Shown: piece after piece, positions 35,312 through 46,001 of the stretch
Numbering within the stretch: position 1 is the stretch's first letter
Layout of the letters: the number at the start of each line of letters is the position of its first letter
The notes under the pieces: generated by a model
Databases searched by the model: none
Seen by the model: the letters and a program-made list of their open reading frames with translations, nothing else
What the model was told of the DNA's origin: nothing
Assembly (NCBI GenBank): GCA_032622095.1
Contig: CP136062.1
Span: forward strand, 158,716,875 to 158,780,874
DNA length: 64,000 bases
Direction of reading: 5' to 3'
Origin: Siphonodentalium dalli
Taxonomy: Eukaryota; Mollusca; Scaphopoda; Gadilida; Siphonodentaliidae
Translations under genes and position numbers: made by a program

Positions 35312-35800
35312 TAAAGGTACTCAATCCGAACAGAGGGTCCCCATCTCAACAGATTCCAACAACAACAATCCGATCAGAGGGTCCTATATTACTATTTTTT
35401 TGGCTTTGTGGGTAAAAAATATTTGATTCGAGTCGAGGAACCCATCAAACAAAGCTCAGAGTTATTAGATATTGATTTTTGAAATTTGTTATTTACTCGA
35501 GATGAGTACTAATAATTGCCTTCAACTGCCGTAATCTGCTCGGGATGTGTACACCAAAATCTATTCAACCAGACAAGGATGGATAACTCTAAAATCAAGT
35601 GGTAATAATAACGCAATTTTGACTGAGTTCTGGGCCAGAAAGTATTCCCGATAATGAAAAATAATAGATTTCTAAAATCGGTATCTAACAAATCTGAGCT
35701 TTGATGGGTGACTTCCTCGACTCGAATCAAATATTTTTGACCCCCGAAGCCATTGAAATAGTAATTGAGAGGAGTTTTATCGGATTGAGTACCTTTTATA
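35312..35800. mobile_element. Inverted-arm element (family U), clearest copy
   Basis: Left end AAAGGTACTCAATCCGA, right end TCGGATTGAGTACCTTTTA. Subterminal arms are also inverted: TTTGATTCGAGTCGAGGAAC, CAAAGCTCAGAGTTATTAGA on the left, and CTAACAAATCTGAGCTTTGA, GACTTCCTCGACTCGAATC on the right. Noncoding. Diverged relatives lie at 23.6 kb and in every unit of the TSP1 array. Confidence 0.75.
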
Positions 35801-36029
35801 CAAAAATATAATTGATCACATATTACAATTTTTTCAAACCTGAACACTCAGGGACTTTTAGCACAGCTAGTCTTCCATCAAGAAACCAAATCACTTTTAA
35901 TTTCAGTTTTCGAATAGATACTAGTGAGATATTGATATCTCACTTTACAGTTAACGGTTTTTATCTGATTCAAAATACTACTATTTGATAGTTTGGCATA
36001 TAATAAAATGTTGTCCAATCCTCTATCCG

Positions 36030-36228
36030 ACCTTGCAGTGATGGTCGAAGGATCACAACATTTTACAGGGCTCTGCCTTTCCAGTCCAGGTACCAAAGAA
36101 GATCGTAATAGTAACCGATGCATCTCAGACTTGGGGATGGGGTGGTTTACAGTGGAGAAATGTCAGCATATAAAATACTTTGCACACATTACTCCATTTT
36201 ATTTCTCAAGTGTATCACAAGTCAGTTC
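36030..36228 (+). pseudogene. DIRS RNase H, 5' part
   Basis: Plus strand reads KDHNILQGSAFPVQVPKK then IVIVTDASQTWGWGGLQW, the first RNase H strand with its catalytic TDAS motif. No intact RT was found upstream; the stretch 35801-36029 is ambiguous. A T-family MITE sits immediately downstream and splits the domain. This is a second DIRS copy, opposite in strand to the 30.8-34.4 kb one. Confidence 0.75.
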
Positions 36229-36230
36229 TA

Positions 36231-36443
36231 TAGTAATGCCCTAAATAATCGACTACTTAACGACCGCATAATTATGGGTAATTTTTCAGGATTTAGTCGG
36301 AAATATGGCTTGTTGCCATTCATTGGAAAGCTCTTACTGAGAGCTTTCCGATGAATGGCAACAAGCCATATTTCCGACTAAATCCTGAAAAGTTACCCAT
36401 AATTCTTCTGTGGTTAAGGAGTCGATTATTTAGGGAATTACTG
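36231..36443. mobile_element. T MITE inserted in a DIRS RNase H
   Basis: Full palindrome flanked by TA (36229-36230, 36444-36445). Left terminal C is changed to T. The DIRS reading resumes on the far side, giving a clear insertion history. Confidence 0.88.
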
Positions 36444-36445
36444 TA

Positions 36446-37348
36446 ATTTGCTAGGACAAAACTAGTATGTCTGTCATCCAGATTATAAGCAAGCAAGGCG
36501 GGATGAAATCTATAGGGTTGTGTCATCTGGCTATACAACTTTGGAATCTGACTTTGGCACACAACTGTCATTGCAAGCAGCTCCTGTGACAGAGAGCGAA
36601 TTCACAACTGTGTGACAGATTACTTCAGTCACCATCATTTATCAACCCACCTATGGGAACTAGGTCACTAGGTAGTCTAGGCGATCTTTCAAATTTGTGG
36701 GAATCCTGCGATCTGTGGGCATCAGTAATGAACTACATGGAAACTACACTCTCAAACTTTGTGGTGGCTGCTCTGTCCGAGTGGACAAATCTGTTCGCAT
36801 ATGCGTTTCCACCATTACCGTTGATACCGAGGGTCCTCAATCACATTCATCGAACAAATTGCACAATAATATTGCTTGATCCCCATTGGCATCGTCAGTA
36901 ATTGGTATACCCAACCACTTCAACTAATGATTACACTGGCATGTCACCTACTGAATATTACCATGTCTCTTTTCTCATAATCAGGGCCGGGTGCTGCTGC
37001 CACAAAATCAAACACTTCAATTAACTACATGGCTGCTATCAATCAGCCAACAGCTTTCAGATAAAGGCTTTTCAACCGACACTCAAAACCTGCTCATGGC
37101 GTGGCGTCAGGGCTCTCAAAGGGATTTTACCGCAAGTTGACAATTAAATGACAAATTGATCCCTTTGAGCGACTTGGTAGATTGTTCTGATTTCCTACCG
37201 CATGTTAGTTTGCACAGATTTTAAATACTCCACAATTGCGGGTTATAGGTCCATGATGTCATCGGTTTTCGCCTCACATCGATGGACATAACATAGGTCT
37301 ACATCGGGTCTGTATCCACATGTTAAAATGTGTATTTCATAGGCATCC
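36446..37348 (+). pseudogene. DIRS RNase H end and recombinase start
   Basis: Continues the DIRS copy: KTSMSVIQIISKQGGMKS and IGLCHLAIQLWNLTLAHN match the 'DNTTVVxYINKQGGTKS' end of DIRS RNase H, followed by FPPLPLIPRVLNHIHR and NCTIILLDPHWHRQ, the linker known to precede the tyrosine recombinase. Later, NLLMAWRQGSQRDF and a TIAGYRSMMSSV-like reading mark the recombinase N-terminal part. Stops and shifts abound. The relic is cut by the hAT at 37357. Confidence 0.8.
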
Positions 37349-37356
37349 TTATTGAC

Positions 37357-38780
37357 TAGAGTTTAATCCCGGGAACGGGAATTTCCCAGTTCCCGGTTCC
37401 CGGGTCCCATCCTCATTCCCGTTTCCCGGGAATATGATTTGTAGGAACCGGGAATAGGGTGCCTTGTTAACACTTGGTATAGCACATGTCAGTGAACACC
37501 AATGGCACATAATTTCATTTAAGTTGTCCACAATGGCGCACGGTACACTATATATGTTATATATCTGCAGATTCTACATAAAGTGTTAGTAGAATTGACC
37601 ACGCTATCGTCTAAGGGTTATGCAAGGACTTAAGGTTTGGTCTCGTGGCCAATGCAGCCATGACATCACGAAACGAGGAAACGAGTCACGACGTAGGGGC
37701 AGGCACATTTGTGGAATGAGACTTTTACAATGTATATCAAATTATTAATCGCGGCGATGTTGCTCAGGCTAATCTTAGTGACTAAAACACAGACTGTGCA
37801 TGCAGTACGCCTAAGTAGTTGTTTGTATGGGCCGTCTATTCTGTGAACATTCTGTGCACATGCAGTTTCTGCTGATGTCGAATTCTAAATTATGCAAGAG
37901 CAAATCGTTTCGTGCAAGTTGTGAGTCTCGTGAATGTCAGTGTAGAGTCCAGTTAGAATATTATACTTTTACATTTCAAGCTTCTGATGTAACGCAAGTT
38001 ACGTAACATAGACCTAATGTATAGTACAATGGCTTCTAGACTGACAAGTCACTGATGGACTTGGTGTTGCTCCGAATATGCTTTTCAAGACTATGTCCGA
38101 CTCCCAATAAAATAAAGAAACCAGGACACTAAATTGTATTGGAACTTAACACACAAATTTCATGGAGCTATATATGGACATTTCAAGCGTCTGATGTAAC
38201 AAAAGTTACGTAACATAGACCTACTGGAGTACTGTATAGTACAATGGCTTCTAGACTGACAAGTCACTAATGGACTAGTTGGTGTTTATCCGAATGTACT
38301 TTTCAAGGCTATGTCCGACTCCCAATAAAATAAAAAGAAATCAGGACACTAAATAGTATTGGAAATTAAGAAACAAAAATTTCATGGAGCTATATATGGA
38401 CTGTTTCTTTTGTATTCTCTTGAGTTAATGTACAAAAGTCAAGAGATGCCACAAGAAGTTCGCAACGTCGGCAACATTTTGACATTTCATTTGAAGTTTG
38501 GGAAGTCAGAACGATGGTTTTATGTTTTCCAACTTGTGTTCTGTTACATTGTATTCCATAATGTGGCCCAAGGAGGTCAAATATAACAATTTGGAACATC
38601 CTTTAGTTAATCAAAATTATCATTATTATGATCCCTGTCACCCAAACTAGCCAAATTGTGCATAACCTGTGTTGTACAACTTGTGCATACATTTCCCGGG
38701 AATGTCTCCGGTTCCCGGTTCTGAAGGGGTTTCATTCCCGGTTCCTGTGTTTTCTATTCCCGGGCATATATTAAACACTA
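37357..38780. mobile_element. Nonautonomous hAT in the DIRS recombinase
   Basis: Ends TAGAGTTTAAT and ATTAAACACTA (one mismatch) are flanked by the exact 8-bp duplication TTATTGAC (37349-37356, 38781-38788). Subterminal sequence is rich in CCCGGGAA / TTCCCGGG at both ends. Interior (1424 bp) contains a direct repeat of about 190 bp: TCTGATGTAAC...TTACGTAACATAGACCTA at about 37983 and 38188, both followed by ACAATGGCTTCTAGACTGAC. No transposase recognised. Confidence 0.93.
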
Positions 38781-38788
38781 TTATTGAC

Positions 38789-39345
38789 CTACTCAATATT
38801 TATCACCAACATGGAATTTATCTATCGTTTTCAAAATTTGTTTAGAAAAGTTTTTTCCTCATCACATCATTTCGATGATGCAGTTACTTACAGGCACGTC
38901 GTGTGGATCCAGATTCATGGAAATCCAAAATCCAGGTACCAACTTCTCCCGAAGATAAACAGGATCATCCATCACATCATTTGAAACCAATATTTCTTCA
39001 TTTATTATTGGAAAACGACTAAGCGGCATCGGTCTTGCGATAAGGCGGAATCAGTCTCTATTCCTGTCCATTAGACAACCTTTCAGGGCTGTCTATAGTC
39101 AGACTGTTTATAGATGGTTAGTTACATGTATCCAACTCTATTTTGAAGAAGCCAATTTAACCCTAGCCAACCAGGCAATATTAAATGATATTCTACAAGA
39201 AGTATCAGACCCTCATGTGCCTTATTTAATGGTATTCCTCGGCAACAGGTTCTCAATGCTGCCGACTGGCCAAGAGTGTCAATTTTTGCCAAGTTTTATT
39301 TGAAGCCAAAGAAAGTGCAGGCCTTTCAGGCTATCTAGTATTAAA
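38789..39345 (+). pseudogene. DIRS tyrosine recombinase, 3' part
   Basis: After the hAT, frames resume with SLFLSIRQPFRAVYSQTV + YRWLV and end with VLNAADWPRVSIFAKFYL. The latter corresponds to the ADW...TFAKFY block near the C terminus of DIRS-type tyrosine recombinases. The intervening sequence is shifted and the catalytic R-H-R-Y set cannot be confirmed. This shows that the plus-strand copy is a real DIRS member, not another LTR class. Confidence 0.8.
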
Positions 39346-39418
39346 TTTCTGCAGTTGCATGAATTGTTGTGAGACGTTGGTTGTTTGTCTCCTAAACAAT
39401 AACGACTTTTAATACATA

Positions 39419-39562
39419 CAGTAATGCCCTAAAAAATCGACTCCTTAACCACAGCAGAATTACGGGTAACTTTTCAGGATTTAGTCGGAAATATGGCTTG
39501 TTGCCATTCATCAGAAAGCTCTCAGTGAGAGCTTTCCGATGAATGGCAACAAGCCATATTTT
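39419..39562. mobile_element. T MITE, right end lost
   Basis: Starts CAGTAATGCCCTAAAAAATC after TA. The palindrome runs through GAATGGCAACAAGCCATATTT and then stops. 39640-39670 adds an ATA microsatellite. Confidence 0.85.
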
Positions 39563-39829
39563 CAAATCCCTTGATCACTGTTTATATGCAGCATATTCCA
39601 TAGTATATACCATGTTTTCGTTAAAAATAATACAATTTTGATGTAGAATATAATAATAATAATAATAATTATCATCAATCCATTTATTTCACATATTCTA
39701 CAGGTTCCAGTGCATGGGACAATTATTACCCTGATGAGCCTGAACACTCAATAACCATATACTGCTCCCCAGGGACTGTGGGGGGAAGTGGCTAGCACAC
39801 TGGCAATATCTTTTACTGCTCATAATCAG

Positions 39830-40064
39830 GTACCCTTTTCAACGCATGGTTTTTTTTGCGAAACAGACACAGTACAACGACTACGGAAGGGTCACAACTT
39901 GGCGTGAAATATGAACAGCATACAATCTTAACAATTGCACATCGATAAATTCGGCCAAGCCACTGCTGTGTGAAACTCACATTAGACCAGCGCCGAGCTG
40001 CGAACTCGCTGTGTTGACAGCAAAGGCAATTGCGATGCGCTAACCACTGAACCACGGAGCTCCA
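39830..40064 (-). mobile_element. tRNA-derived SINE-like sequence
   Basis: On the minus strand the head reads GGAGCTCCGTGGTTCAGTGG, TTAGCGCATCGC, an A-box-like segment, followed about 45 bases later by GAGTTCGCAGCTC, a degenerate B-box. The tail contains GTTGAAAAGGGTACCTGATT. It is too long and too degenerate for a functional tRNA, so a SINE is the better reading. Family not named. Confidence 0.6.
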
Positions 40065-40134
40065 TTATGCTGGTGAATTTGTTAAAAAACAAAACTATTG
40101 ATATCTCTGTGTGTCGGCATCTCTTCATCATATA

Positions 40135-40213
40135 CAGTAATGCCCTAAGTAATTGACCCAAGTTACCCATAATTCTGTTGTGGTTAAGGAATCAATTATT
40201 TAGGGCATTACTG
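40135..40213. mobile_element. Minimal T MITE, 79 bp
   Basis: Only the two termini remain: CAGTAATGCCCTAAGTAATTG and GTTGTGGTTAAGG...GGGCATTACTG, joined at AAGTTACCCATAATTCTG. TA flanks present. Confidence 0.85.
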
Positions 40214-40289
40214 TAGCTAAATATCCTAAGATAAGGGAGGAAACACACTTCTGTCATGATGTCCCAAATAAACACAATTGAACAGGTCA

Positions 40290-40525
40290 CACCCCTGGTC
40301 AAGTGGTCCTGCTAATGTGCTATGATGATGTTGGGTCCTGTTGAATTGCTATAATGCTGTTAGGGTAAACTGATGCTGTTAACAAAAAGTACAGTTATAT
40401 TCTTTTAATTTGTCTTTCTCGCGGTGGTCCGATAATCTGAACATCGACTCTAGTCAACAAAATCAATATAATCAGTAGGACTACCAACATCCTAACATAT
40501 TAGCAGGACCACTTTACCAGGGGTG
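40290..40525. mobile_element. Compact minisatellite-bearing element
   Basis: Inverted ends CACCCCTGGTCAAGTGGTCC and GGACCACTTTACCAGGGGTG. Next to the left end are two 29-bp units in reverse (GTCCTGCTAATGTGCTATGA...; GTCCTGTTGAATTGCTATAA...); next to the right end is one unit forward (CTACCAACATCCTAACATAT + TAGCAGGAC). These match the 11.6-14.8 kb satellite monomer, making this the small form of that element. Confidence 0.8.
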
Positions 40526-40922
40526 AGTCACTTCAAGTACCGAATATTTTATGTTTACCTTCAAACATGGTGACTGAAAAACTTTAAAATCGCAGATACA
40601 CCATCAAATAATTCAAATTAATATAACCACACCCAATGCCATTTATTGATGCTATATGAAGAGCATTCTTTTGTCTCTTCTGCATGTTATGATATGCAAT
40701 TTTGATCTCAAACATAATTTTGCTTCGCAGTAAATCATCCTTCGGTCTTAAATTAGGATAGCGCTCTGCGCATGCGCCGACACGCCTCTCTTCACTTTGT
40801 GCTTTGCGATCGTCATGAGAAGTCATGACGGACTTTCACCGACATAAAACTTTTAAGTTTTATCGTTCTAGTTGACGATTGCACATAGTGCATTCCATAT
40901 ACTTACTAGATGCAGATATATA

Positions 40923-42166
40923 ATGTCACAAAAGGCATCTGACACCGACATAGTCAGAGAAAAAAACCAGTCAAAACTAACGATAAAAAGGCCAAACAAA
41001 ATGCCTCGAAATTAGGTGACGCACGTGGTGCGCACAATGCAGTCAGAAAAGATGGTGGAAGTGGTGAAATACTATCACACCGCACACAAATTTCGTTTTG
41101 TCAACAACAACAAGGCTCTCAGTTATTTGACATGGGCGCACGCATCACTTCGCTAGAACAGAATAAAAACCAGCCTTAATCTAGCTAGTCATGATGACTT
41201 TTATTATGATGACAGTGTTGATGTCATCAACGAAGTTGGCTCTGAGTGTGGACATGAGTCCAACATACCTTCAACATCGTCACGTTTTGCATCAATGCCA
41301 CAGCGATTAACATCGCAAGAGATTGTTGCGCAGGCCATTGATGGCACTCTGGCAACCTCAATCATAGATATGTTTCGGCAAGGGATAGCTGAGGATCAGT
41401 ACCAAAACATGACGCGTGACAATCAAAATTCTCGACCTGACAATTGTGAGGGTATTCAGGTGGTAAAAGTCAACACATTAGTGTGGGACGTTTTGTCGCA
41501 GAGCGAAAACTAATGATAAAAAGTTACAGAATGTTGAAACTGCATTGATTAAATCTTCGGTTATATTGGCTAAAATGGCCCGATACTGCTGCCAGCCTTG
41601 AAAAGGATTGTGCACCATTGGGGCCTCTCATTGATCAAACCAATGATGCCCTATCTCTGCTGGGACAAGGGAACTTTCTTCTCAACAACACGAGAAACGA
41701 CCTCCTCAAACCTGAGATGCGAGGCGAATATGTTCATCTCTGCCAGCATTCTCGGCCCGTCACAAACTACCTTTTTGGAGATGTCTCCAAGACGGCCAAA
41801 GAAATAGACACTCATAAAATTGGTAATATGATGACACATTCCTCCAAATGAAAAGCCCCTATTCGCGGGCGTGGACGTGGCAGGTTTACTAGTAAGCCAT
41901 ATGAGTATAATAACCGCAGTTCATTTGGGTCTTCTCACCCTGGATCTTCCTCGAAAGAAGTTGGCAATGCTGCTAGCTACATGCCAAAAAACGCCAAACG
42001 GGGGAACCTCAGGACCCGGACTGGCAGATACTACTAATAAACTATATACCATCCTACAGTTGTTAAACAGGTAGGCCATAACATGATAACTATTAATCAG
42101 AAATTTATTGTAGAGCAATTACGGTTTCATGTAAAACATTGGGAATCATTGACTCGGGACCCATTT
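40923..42166 (+). pseudogene. DIRS gag-like ORF1 and start of RT
   Basis: A third DIRS copy. From ATG at 40923 the frame gives a basic N-terminal part, then after a shift FDMGARITSLEQNKNQ (likely coiled coil). MPQRLTSQEIVAQAIDGTLA opens the middle. DALSLLGQGNFLLNNTRNDL, PEMRGEYVHLC and PVTNYLFGDVSKTAKEI form the conserved DIRS ORF1 block. The C terminus is GRGRGRF + TSKPYEYNNRSSFG, a Gly/Arg-rich, nucleic-acid-binding style tail ending at a stop at 42037. Downstream EQLRFHVKHWESLTRDPFI resembles the very start of the DIRS RT, then the copy ends against a repeat at 42168. At least three frameshifts or stops. Confidence 0.82.
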
Positions 42167-42167
42167 A

Positions 42168-43140
42168 TTAGCTCAACTTTACTTTGTAAAGTTTGAGCTA
42201 TTGCCATGGCTTGGTATCCGTCGTCCGTGTGTTTGTGCATGTGTGCGTGTGTGAGGCATCAACAATACAGGCTACATGTCGTACCTTTGGTTGGATCATT
42301 ATGAAATTTGTCATAGCTGTTGACATCAACACTTAGACCGGAACGATTCATTTTGGGGTCAATCGGGAAAAAAACATGGCTACCAGCGGCCATCTTGGAT
42401 TTCAAAATTCAATCCATTAGCACGGCCTACAGGTCGTACTGTTCGTCTGATCATCATGAAATTTGTCATTGATGTTGATATTGACATGTAGATGGGAACG
42501 AGTAATTTTGGGGTCATTCGGCCAAAAAACATGGCAGCCATCTTGGATTTGACTCTTTGCATGACTAAATCCTTTGGCATGGGCTACAGGTCGTACCTTT
42601 GGTCTGATCATCATGAAATTTGTCATGGCTGTTGATATTGGAATGTAGATGGGAACGAGTCATTTTGGGGTCATTCGGCCTTAAAACGTGTCCACTGGCA
42701 GCCACCTTGGATTTTACTCTTTGCATGACTAAATCCTTTGGCACACCCTACAGTCCACTTCCCTCATCCGATCATCTCCAGACTTCATATTAATCATGAT
42801 ATTGGTCTACTAGATGGAAGCTATCAAATGTTTTTGAATTTCATTGGATAGGTCAAGGTCAAGGACATGGTCGCACATGAAATTGGACCCGCCCATATTG
42901 TTCCCGGGATCAAAGCAGGCCTACATACAAAACTCGAGTCGGATCGATTGAGGTCCAGAAACATGCCTATATGTGTGTATATGAGCGAGGTTAAGGTCAA
43001 GGACACGGTCACACATGAAATTGGACCCGCCCATGTTGTTCCCTGTATCAAAGTAGGCATACATACCAAATTTGATTTGAATCGGTCAAGCAGTTTTCGT
43101 GTCTATAACATACATGCATACACGCAATCACACATCTCTG
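42168..43140. repeat. Dispersed repeat with four degenerate units
   Basis: Opens with a small inverted repeat, AGCTCAACTTTACTTTGTAAAGTTTGAGCT, which I split as AGCTCAAACTTT-like arms. Then come about four diverged units of roughly 160 bp sharing ACAGGTCGTAC, GATCATCATGAAATTTGTCAT, GATGGGAACGAG and CATTTTGGGGTCATTCGGCC. The distal part repeats GGTCAAGGACA(T/C)GGTC and CACATGAAATTGGACCCGCC twice. The architecture is common in bivalve genomes (general knowledge). Not coding. Confidence 0.65.
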
Positions 43141-43489
43141 TCATTCTAGTTTGCTAGATGTGGGGTCATTTACCTTGGCAGTCATGCTACCTGGTCAGGC
43201 ATCCACTTACCTTATATGGTTACACATAAAAAGCACATACTCACATAGGCTTTATAGAAGACATGACGGGGACCAATCATACTCTTCTATGGGTTCCGCT
43301 CTATTCTTGAACGTGTACGTCACTGAATTAACCCACAATGCATTTTGTCTGACATATATTGAAATTTGATACATATGTTCCCGTAGTCTGGACCAGCTTT
43401 CAATCTAGGCTGGTCCAAGTTCTGTCTCTGACTGCAATTAAACGACAATTCATTGAGTACATTTTGTCAGAAACACAAGAAAATATGAC

Positions 43490-43929
43490 CAAGTCTGCAA
43501 ATGGTATGTCTGTTATTTGCAGAATTAGGTCCCCAGAGGGTGAATGTAGTGATGCTATCCCACACAGCGGGCTATCAACACCAAATTCACCCTCTAGGAA
43601 CCTCATTCTATTTAGGCCTCAACTGCTATGGGAGACCTAGGATCAGATTGTAGTTCCCCAGTTGGTGAAATGCACCCATTAGTCACCTCGATTGTGCATG
43701 TTATCTTCTGCAAATTAGGGGATATAGAAACTTCCCACAAGGGAAAAAGTAGCTAAAAACAATGTTTATTTGAGACTATAGATACTTCCCAGAAAATGGT
43801 GCCTAAGCAGATTGAGGTCTCCAGAGTGTGAATTTGGTCACGCTACCCCACTGTGCAGGATATAGCATCACTAAATTTACCTTCTGGGACCTCATTCTGC
43901 AAATGACGGACACACTATTTGCAGGCTTG
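43490..43929. mobile_element. Family D element, full length
   Basis: Left end CAAGTCTGCAAATGGTATG, right end CACACTATTTGCAGGCTTG. Internal modules complete. The 14-bp CAAGAAAATATGAC stands flush left of the element (43476-43489) and again at 43934-43947, four bases beyond the right end. Confidence 0.8.
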
Positions 43930-44036
43930 GACCCAAGAAAATATGACCATTTCCTTCATCTACAGGGAGTTTGTGATGTTGATTGTGTTAATTGCAGTAA
44001 CACTTGAATGGGTTTACCATGGATCCAGTCTATCTA

Positions 44037-44240
44037 CAGTAATGCTCTAACAAAGCGACTTCTTAACCACAGCAGAATTATGGGTAACTTTTCAGGATTT
44101 AGTCTGAAATATGGCTTGTTGCCATTAATCGGAAAGCTCTCCCCGGGATGAATGGCAACAAGCCATATTTCCGACTAAATCATGAAAAGTTACCCATAAT
44201 TCTGCTGTGGTTAAGAAGTCGCTTACTTAGAGCATTACTG
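44037..44240. mobile_element. Palindromic TA MITE (family T)
   Basis: TA flanks; CAGTAATGCTCTAACAAAGC to GCTTACTTAGAGCATTACTG. The centre is reduced to CTCTCCCCGGG. Confidence 0.88.
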
Positions 44241-44264
44241 TATATCTCATATCAGGGGCCAGCC

Positions 44265-45060
44265 CAGTTCTGATTAAAACCATACTCAGACTCTAAAAAT
44301 ACTGAGCCTAATGAAACCCGCTATCTGTCGCATTACTGTCGCTATGAATAACTTCCACAGACAACCCCCTGCAGATGACGTCACCGCACCCACATTTGTC
44401 TTTAAAAATAGCTTTGATTGACATAATGTAGTTACGGTTTCGTTTCAGCGTAAGAGTTAAAATTTCGTTTCCCCAGACTCTTTATGCCAGTTCCTGGGAG
44501 AATTGATGCTACGCATTCTCTCAGAATATCTTCTGCGCCTTGTGACAAAATTTTAACTGAGATTAATCACGTTTAACAAACTTTAAACGCGTTTATGACT
44601 CGAAACAAATTAATTTTGTCTTTGTTTAATTTCGAAGTTAACATCATATGCCGGAAATTAAATAAATGTACGACATCGCGACTTCTAAATTATTCGGTAC
44701 TAAATGTTGAATTTCTTAATAACATTCAATTATATTACATATTAATTAAAATTGTCAATTCTGCACTCTTTAAATACGCTTTTCAATGTTAAATTTGCTG
44801 TCGTAAAATTCTGAATTTGTAAACATTAAAATTATTGTGCTATTTATAACTATTGAGCAGGGTTTACTGGAATCGGCACCGGCTGAAGGAATTCCCCTAG
44901 TCTTGGGGATTCCATGCGACAATCGCCTGATTTGTTACCCTCGCGTTTTTGAGGATATTGTGATTGGCTGGCGTAATTCCTGCTGGGAGTAATGGAACCT
45001 CTACCCAATGTCATCAAACTCAGTACTTTTAGAGTCTGAGTATGGTTTTAATTAGAACTG
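44265..45060. mobile_element. Mutator-like nonautonomous element
   Basis: Inverted ends of at least 42 bp with two mismatches (CAGTTCTGATTAAAACC..., ending ...GGTTTTAATTAGAACTG, both including the ACTCAGACTCTAAAA block). They are flanked by an exact 9-bp duplication GGGCCAGCC (44256-44264, 45061-45069). Long ends with 9-bp duplications are typical of MULE elements. The interior has no transposase; 44595-44792 is an AT-rich open frame without domain. It landed inside a sequence starting CAGGGGCCAGCC. Confidence 0.82.
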
Positions 45061-45234
45061 GGGCCAGCCTAGAGGTATCAAATTGAGAGAAGTCACTGTT
45101 TGGTTATTAGGGAGAAGTGAACTGTAATCAGGGAGACATAACATTGTGGCTGAGGTTCAATATACACCACAACATCACCATTATCTTATCCAATAAGTAT
45201 CATGCAACACAAGAGTCCATTTATAAAACCATTA

Positions 45235-45447
45235 CAGTGAGTACTCTAATTAATCGACCCCTTAACCACAGCAGAATTTGGGTAACTTTTCAGGATTTAG
45301 TCGGAAATATGGCTTGTTGCCATTCATTGGAAAGCTCTCCCCGAGAGCTTTCCGATGAATGGCAACACGCCATATTTCCGACTAAATCCTGGAAAGTTAC
45401 CCATAATTCTGCTGTGGTTAAGGGGTCAATTAATTAGAGCATTACTG
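45235..45447. mobile_element. Palindromic TA MITE (family T)
   Basis: TA flanks. The left end is altered to CAGTGAGTACTCTAATTAATC; the right end ATTAGAGCATTACTG is typical. Confidence 0.85.
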
Positions 45448-45494
45448 TACCACTATAATCAGTATCTATACTTTAAATATTCTGTTGGGACATA

Positions 45495-45600
45495 CAGTAA
45501 TGCCCTAAATAATCGAATCCTTAACCACAGCAGAATTATGGGTAATTTTTCAGGATTAATCGGAAATATGGGCTTGTTGCCATTCATTGGAAGCTTTCAG
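45495..45600. mobile_element. T MITE, left half only
   Basis: CAGTAATGCCCTAAATAATC through GCCATTCATTGGAAGCTTTC, then unrelated sequence. The right arm is absent. Confidence 0.8.
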
Positions 45601-45663
45601 TAACTATACAAACTAAAACTGTTGTTGCCAAATTTTGCTCATTATACTGGTCATTGCCCCAAT

Positions 45664-45880
45664 TGGACACGCCACCCTCATGTTTGGTAATCGTACACAC
45701 GCCACCCTCATGTTTGGTAATCGTAAACACGCCACCCTCATGTTTGGTAATCGTAAACACGCCACCCTCATGTTTGGTAATTGTAGACACGCCACCCTCA
45801 TGTTTGGTAATCGTAGACACGCTACCCTCATGTTTGGTAATCGTAGACACGCCACCCTCATGTTTGGTAATCGTAGACTC
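45664..45880. repeat. 30-bp minisatellite
   Basis: Seven to eight copies of CACGCCACCCTCATGTTTGG + TAATCGTA(G/A/C)A. The 30-bp period keeps frames open in both directions, giving repetitive peptides that I do not consider genes. Confidence 0.95.
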
Positions 45881-46001
45881 AGTACAATGATAAACGATGC
45901 TCACCAACAAACTCAGACAAACTAATTTCCCCCGCATAGGATAATTTATTCTTACCGTTTAGTCTATTAGTTTCCGATTATGATTTTGTCTGACTTGGAA
46001 T

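Noticed and set aside
39990-40064. Functional tRNA gene on the minus strand
   Set aside because: A- and B-box-like segments exist, but no acceptor stem or clean anticodon arm could be formed; a SINE head is more likely.
45355-45603. Recurring peptide with ALNNRLLNHSRIMGNFSG at several loci (also 30.5, 36.2, 36.4 kb)
   Set aside because: It is the translation of the left arm of the T-family MITE; the conservation is that of the transposon DNA.
45584-45937. Open frames in four readings across the 30-bp minisatellite
   Set aside because: Same reason: a 30-bp unit lacking stops. No conserved domain.
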